A stretch of 18,764 bases of DNA from JBCDGZ01 sp038750655 (GTDB lineage Bacteria > Bacteroidota > Bacteroidia > Chitinophagales > Saprospiraceae). The stretch is taken from NCBI GenBank assembly GCA_038750655.1, contig JBCDGZ010000145.1, positions 1-18,764 of the forward strand, written 5' to 3'. Below the pieces are notes generated by a model that ran no database searches, had not been told where the DNA came from, and was given only the letters and a program-made list of their open reading frames with translations. A program made the position numbers and the translations under genes. Positions 17,601 to 18,764 of the stretch are shown here, piece by piece. Numbering within the stretch: position 1 is the stretch's first letter; each line of letters opens with the position of its first letter.

Positions 17601-18180
17601 TGCCCTCCGGCTGCAGCGGAATGTTCTGATCGGTGATGGCCGCCAGAATCTCGATGTCATCCCCCAAATCGCCCGACAATTGCAGGTTAAAGTTCGAGTT
17701 CAGCACCAGGTTCTGGCTATTCCCGAAGGACAGCCCCCGCGAGAAGCTGCCATTATAATCCAAGCCCTTGAACTCAATCAGTCCATCTTGCGAATTGTAG
17801 GGGCTGTAGTCAAAGCCGATGTAATTGCCTGCATCATCGACCAGGATATTGCTGGTATCGAGGTGGCTATAGCGCCGTTCGAGGTCATAGGGCAGGACTT
17901 TGAAGCGCAGGCGCAGGGTGGGGCGGGGCTGTTGTCGGATCAAGCTACTGTCCCAGTACAGGCGTTGCCCCTCTAGTCGGTAGAGGCTGGTATCGAGGGG
18001 TTGGCCGGCGGAGTCGGTGATGAGGAGGGAGGAGGGCAGTAGGGTGAGGGAGTCGAGGGTGAGGGTGCTGCTGTCGGGCCGTGCTGTGAGGTTCCGCCAG
18101 CTGGAGAGCCAGGCGGGCTGTTGGGCCAGCGTCGGCCCGGCGAGCAGAAGGAGCAGTAAGGACAGTAGCGATCGTACCAT
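14653..18180 (-). CDS. Large predicted outer-membrane beta-barrel protein of unknown function, with EF-hand-like loop
   Basis: The protein has 1,175 residues. MVRSLLSLLLLLLAGPTLAQ is a signal peptide; the ATG at 18180 has no competitor. Residues about 30-110 are a beta-rich N-terminal domain. At 178-193 is ILAAITDQNIPLQPEG, followed by FDRIFIQL and FVAGDYELARP, a section I know only from uncharacterised Bacteroidota surface proteins. Residues 297-355 (GTEKVFIDGQLLKRG, DYIIDYNRAEVTF, RIIVEFEYSDQSYLRS) form an Ig-like unit resembling those in ushers and SprA-like proteins. From about 500 to the end the sequence alternates short polar and aromatic beta strands with turns and finishes in a terminal Phe, as in outer-membrane barrels. 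A loop D859-E870 (DRNGDGQVQLDE) fits the EF-hand calcium pattern, probably in an extracellular loop. There is no T9SS sorting domain, no TonB box and no plug that I can recognise. It has its own promoter-like site and need not belong to the protease unit. Base composition within the gene is uneven (see findings). Function not assigned; transport or surface attachment is possible. Confidence 0.8.
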   Translation of the reverse strand: MVRSLLSLLLLLLAGPTLAQQPAWLSSWRNLTARPDSSTLTLDSLTLLPSSLLITDSAGQPLDTSLYRLEGQRLYWDSSLIRQQPRPTLRLRFKVLPYDLERRYSHLDTSNILVDDAGNYIGFDYSPYNSQDGLIEFKGLDYNGSFSRGLSFGNSQNLVLNSNFNLQLSGDLGDDIEILAAITDQNIPLQPEGNTQQLQEFDRIFIQLKRRSSTFVAGDYELARPNSYFMNYYKKLQGATYSNELKLKNEAQLNLQASGAVARGKFARNQITPQEGNQGPYKLQGREGERFIIILAGTEKVFIDGQLLKRGLEEDYIIDYNRAEVTFTTLRLINQYTRIIVEFEYSDQSYLRSAFEVDTEYKTKKGRFYFNLYSEQDGRNSSANQELDSLDRVRLALAGDDLASAFGSGIDTLDEASEFRVKYRQVDTSFTVDGLGTFRDTVLVYTTGEDTTLFTANFVEVGFGFGDYVVDTQTGANGRVFRWVAPDANGQRQGSFIPGRQLIAPNQQQMYAVGVEYQLSKKARVHTEVAMSNNDLNRFSDRDDGDNLGLAAFVNYQHKTPLGGPAGKWNLQTDLNYELVQRNFRALNPYRKAEFTRDWNIEAQPSGAIALVTAMEQLATGGFQLRRDSLGSLAYSYSGFFRQNIYSGNKHNARLNIERGGFRLDAQGSFLISAQEELESEFFRPKIDISQTFRKLNNWTLGAYGEREKNRRLVTTADTLSPTSFHYDLYKFYLKSPQGKDFEWGMNYILRYDFTPVGNDFSRYQEANEVGIEGLWNMARQSQLKWNFTYRQLEHQRMITGAEVDQETFLGRLEHRISLFKGAVFSNTNYLIGSGQEPKIEYQYLPVNPGEGVYTWLEDRNGDGQVQLDEIEIAAFQDQADVVRVTIFTDEFIRTNNVQLNQSLRIDTRKLWYKKKDIRKFLSRFSTQSNLQILRKTQQNDEVSAWNPFQLNIADTSLVSVSSNIRNTLFFNRANPKYDLQFGMFDNRSRTVLTTGFESRRTRETFFRSRWNITQKISTQLYIAEGSRNNDSEFFNTRDFELQIFKLEPQLTFQFKQNLRTILSYKYNKSENQLPDGGETSLQNDFQIETTFNQTAATSFRLRGSFVQVKFDGETGTPLEFAMLQGLQDGQNYLWELTLDRRLARNIQLGFTYEGRKTGSARIVHVGRAQVRATF
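18027..18065 (+). other. Potential G-quadruplex tract in the 5' coding region of the barrel gene
   Basis: Six GGG runs (starting at 18027, 18034, 18042, 18048, 18057 and 18063) are separated by loops of 3-6 bases on the plus strand, which is the template strand of the gene. The tract lies about 115-155 bases into the coding region and encodes a Ser/Leu/Thr-rich stretch of the mature N-terminus. Any fold would form in the template DNA, since the messenger is C-rich here. Confidence 0.45.
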
Positions 18181-18240
18181 TGCTTTAGTAACGCAAAAAT
18201 TGCGGATGTATTAGGATTGGGTGTACGGTTAATTGCAGGG

Positions 18241-18248
18241 CAAAGGTA
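18241..18248 (-). promoter_or_regulatory. Putative -7 promoter element of the barrel gene
   Basis: The minus strand reads TACCTTTG followed by CCC, a perfect TAnnTTTG in the form most often seen in this phylum. It would start transcription about 55 bases before the ATG at 18180. No convincing -33 TTG is present at the expected distance. Confidence 0.6.
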
Positions 18249-18343
18249 CAATTGTCGGCTATAAGAGAAATAATTGGGCTGGTGGAGATTTGAGGGAAGT
18301 GACTGGGGAGATACACGAAGCAAGGGGCAGGAATGGCAGCTAA

Positions 18344-18372
18344 TTTGTAATTAAATTGTTTTATTATTTTTG
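18344..18372 (+). promoter_or_regulatory. Putative Bacteroidota promoter facing right
   Basis: TTTG at 18344-18347, a 17-base spacer and TATTTTTG at 18365-18372 fit both the -33 and -7 elements. The nearest gene on this strand begins at 18681, so the transcript would have a leader of about 300 bases or would be a small non-coding RNA. The region is AT-rich, so a chance match is possible. Confidence 0.4.
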
Positions 18373-18680
18373 TTATTCTTTTTTCGTTGTTTTCAGGAAG
18401 TTAATCGAAAAAAGAGGAACATAGCGGTAATTGATAATATTTTAGGTGCGTGATTAAAGTGTACTAACAAATAGGTATCCAACATGATGTTTTGTGAGTA
18501 GGAGGACTAATAATATATGTAGGATATTTGTGAAACTACGATTAACCATTAAAACGCACAGATAATGACTTACAATTCTAAATTCAAGAGTACAAAGTAT
18601 CATTGGTAATTAATACTGAACTTAGTTTGTAGAAATTTGGTTTTGGATTCTAGATGATTTTAACCATCCCTCATAATTAA

Positions 18681-18764
18681 ATGAAAATGAAAAATGTTTT
18701 TGACTACTTAGAACCTAATGACAGAGAAAGTAAGGATCGTAGACTGATTTATTGTGAAGCCAAA
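18681..18764 (+). CDS. N-terminal fragment of an unidentified protein, cut by the right window edge
   Basis: An ATG at 18681 opens 28 codons with no stop up to the edge. The visible start is MKMKNVFDYLEPNDRESKDR, then RLIYCEAK: polar, charged, without a signal peptide, so probably cytoplasmic. The A/T-rich leader ending in AATTAA just before the ATG fits starts in this phylum; a second ATG two codons on (18687) is an equally good start. It is divergent from the barrel gene. Too little is visible to name a family, and a chance open frame of this length cannot be excluded, though the codons look ordinary. Confidence 0.5.
   Translation, partial: MKMKNVFDYLEPNDRESKDRRLIYCEAK

Larger units (their letters stand above)
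18181..18680. other. Intergenic region between divergent genes
   Basis: These 500 bases hold no gene I can support. The left part (to about 18300) is the leader and promoter zone of the minus-strand barrel gene. From about 18345 on the sequence is markedly AT-rich, with a plus-strand promoter-like site at 18344-18372 and then about 300 bases of leader or non-coding DNA before the plus-strand ATG at 18681. Only very short open frames occur in it (for example 14 codons from 18568). I see no tRNA, clear hairpin terminator or repeat. Confidence 0.6.

Noticed and set aside
17263..17976. A 237-codon plus-strand open frame opposite the barrel gene
   Set aside because: It arises in the C-rich segment where antisense stops are rare; the product (Leu/Gln/Val-rich) has no family features.
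14653..18180. Calling the barrel protein SprA or a TonB-dependent receptor
   Set aside because: It is about half the usual SprA length and lacks motifs I could recognise for either; the resemblance is limited to an Ig-like unit and the barrel style.
18568..18609. A 14-codon frame between the divergent genes
   Set aside because: Too short, with no conserved feature or leader-peptide pattern.
18603..18629. A second plus-strand promoter-like match (TTG, 16 bases, TTAGTTTG) nearer the right-edge gene
   Set aside because: The -7 part has a mismatch at a key base and the spacer is short; in AT-rich DNA such matches are expected by chance.

Overview
The window looks like chromosomal DNA of a member of the Bacteroidota, most likely the Saprospiria (a Lewinella- or Phaeodactylibacter-like marine or sludge bacterium). 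The reasons are four secreted proteins ending in type A sorting domains of the type IX secretion system (T9SS), three good matches to the Bacteroidota -7 promoter element TAnnTTTG, A-rich leaders without Shine-Dalgarno sequences, and a TPR/CHAT-type protein of the kind common in this phylum. The lineage below phylum is an inference from protein style and was not tested.

Layout, left to right. (1) Positions 2-1705, plus strand: the 3' part of a CHAT caspase-like protease with a C-terminal membrane anchor; its 5' end lies outside the window. (2) Positions 1702-2031, minus: a small two-repeat DUF1508/YegP-like protein, convergent with the CHAT gene and sharing TTAA with it. (3) Positions 2162-14484, minus: a block of four T9SS cargo genes. 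Three are paralogous metzincin (reprolysin-like) metallopeptidases of 1,222-1,224 residues with the same order of domains. The fourth is a 334-residue jelly-roll or carbohydrate-binding-like protein. Transcription runs right to left. A promoter-like site at 14573-14580 precedes the first protease (10816-14484); the jelly-roll gene (9782-10786) and second protease (6069-9740) follow after gaps of 29 and 41 bases; a terminator lies at 6012-6044. The third protease (2162-5836) has its own promoter-like site and a strong terminator (2089-2122). (4) Positions 14653-18180, minus: a 1,175-residue predicted outer-membrane beta-barrel protein of unknown function with its own TAnnTTTG promoter. (5) Positions 18181-18680: a gene-poor AT-rich region with a plus-strand promoter-like site. 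(6) Position 18681 to the right edge: the first 28 codons of a plus-strand gene.

How it may work together (inference): the four cargo proteins would be exported by Sec, cross the outer membrane through T9SS and be held on the surface or released. Each protease has an N-terminal propeptide ending in a conserved CGV motif that could act as a cysteine switch, followed by a zinc site, a set of adhesion-type domains and a P-domain closed by a possible disulfide. A three-protease set with small differences at the active site, plus a co-transcribed binding protein, suggests a degradative or predatory exoenzyme locus. The most interesting points are the cysteine-switch-like motif, the changes within the HExxHxxGxxH motif, and the within-gene skew reversals of the barrel gene.
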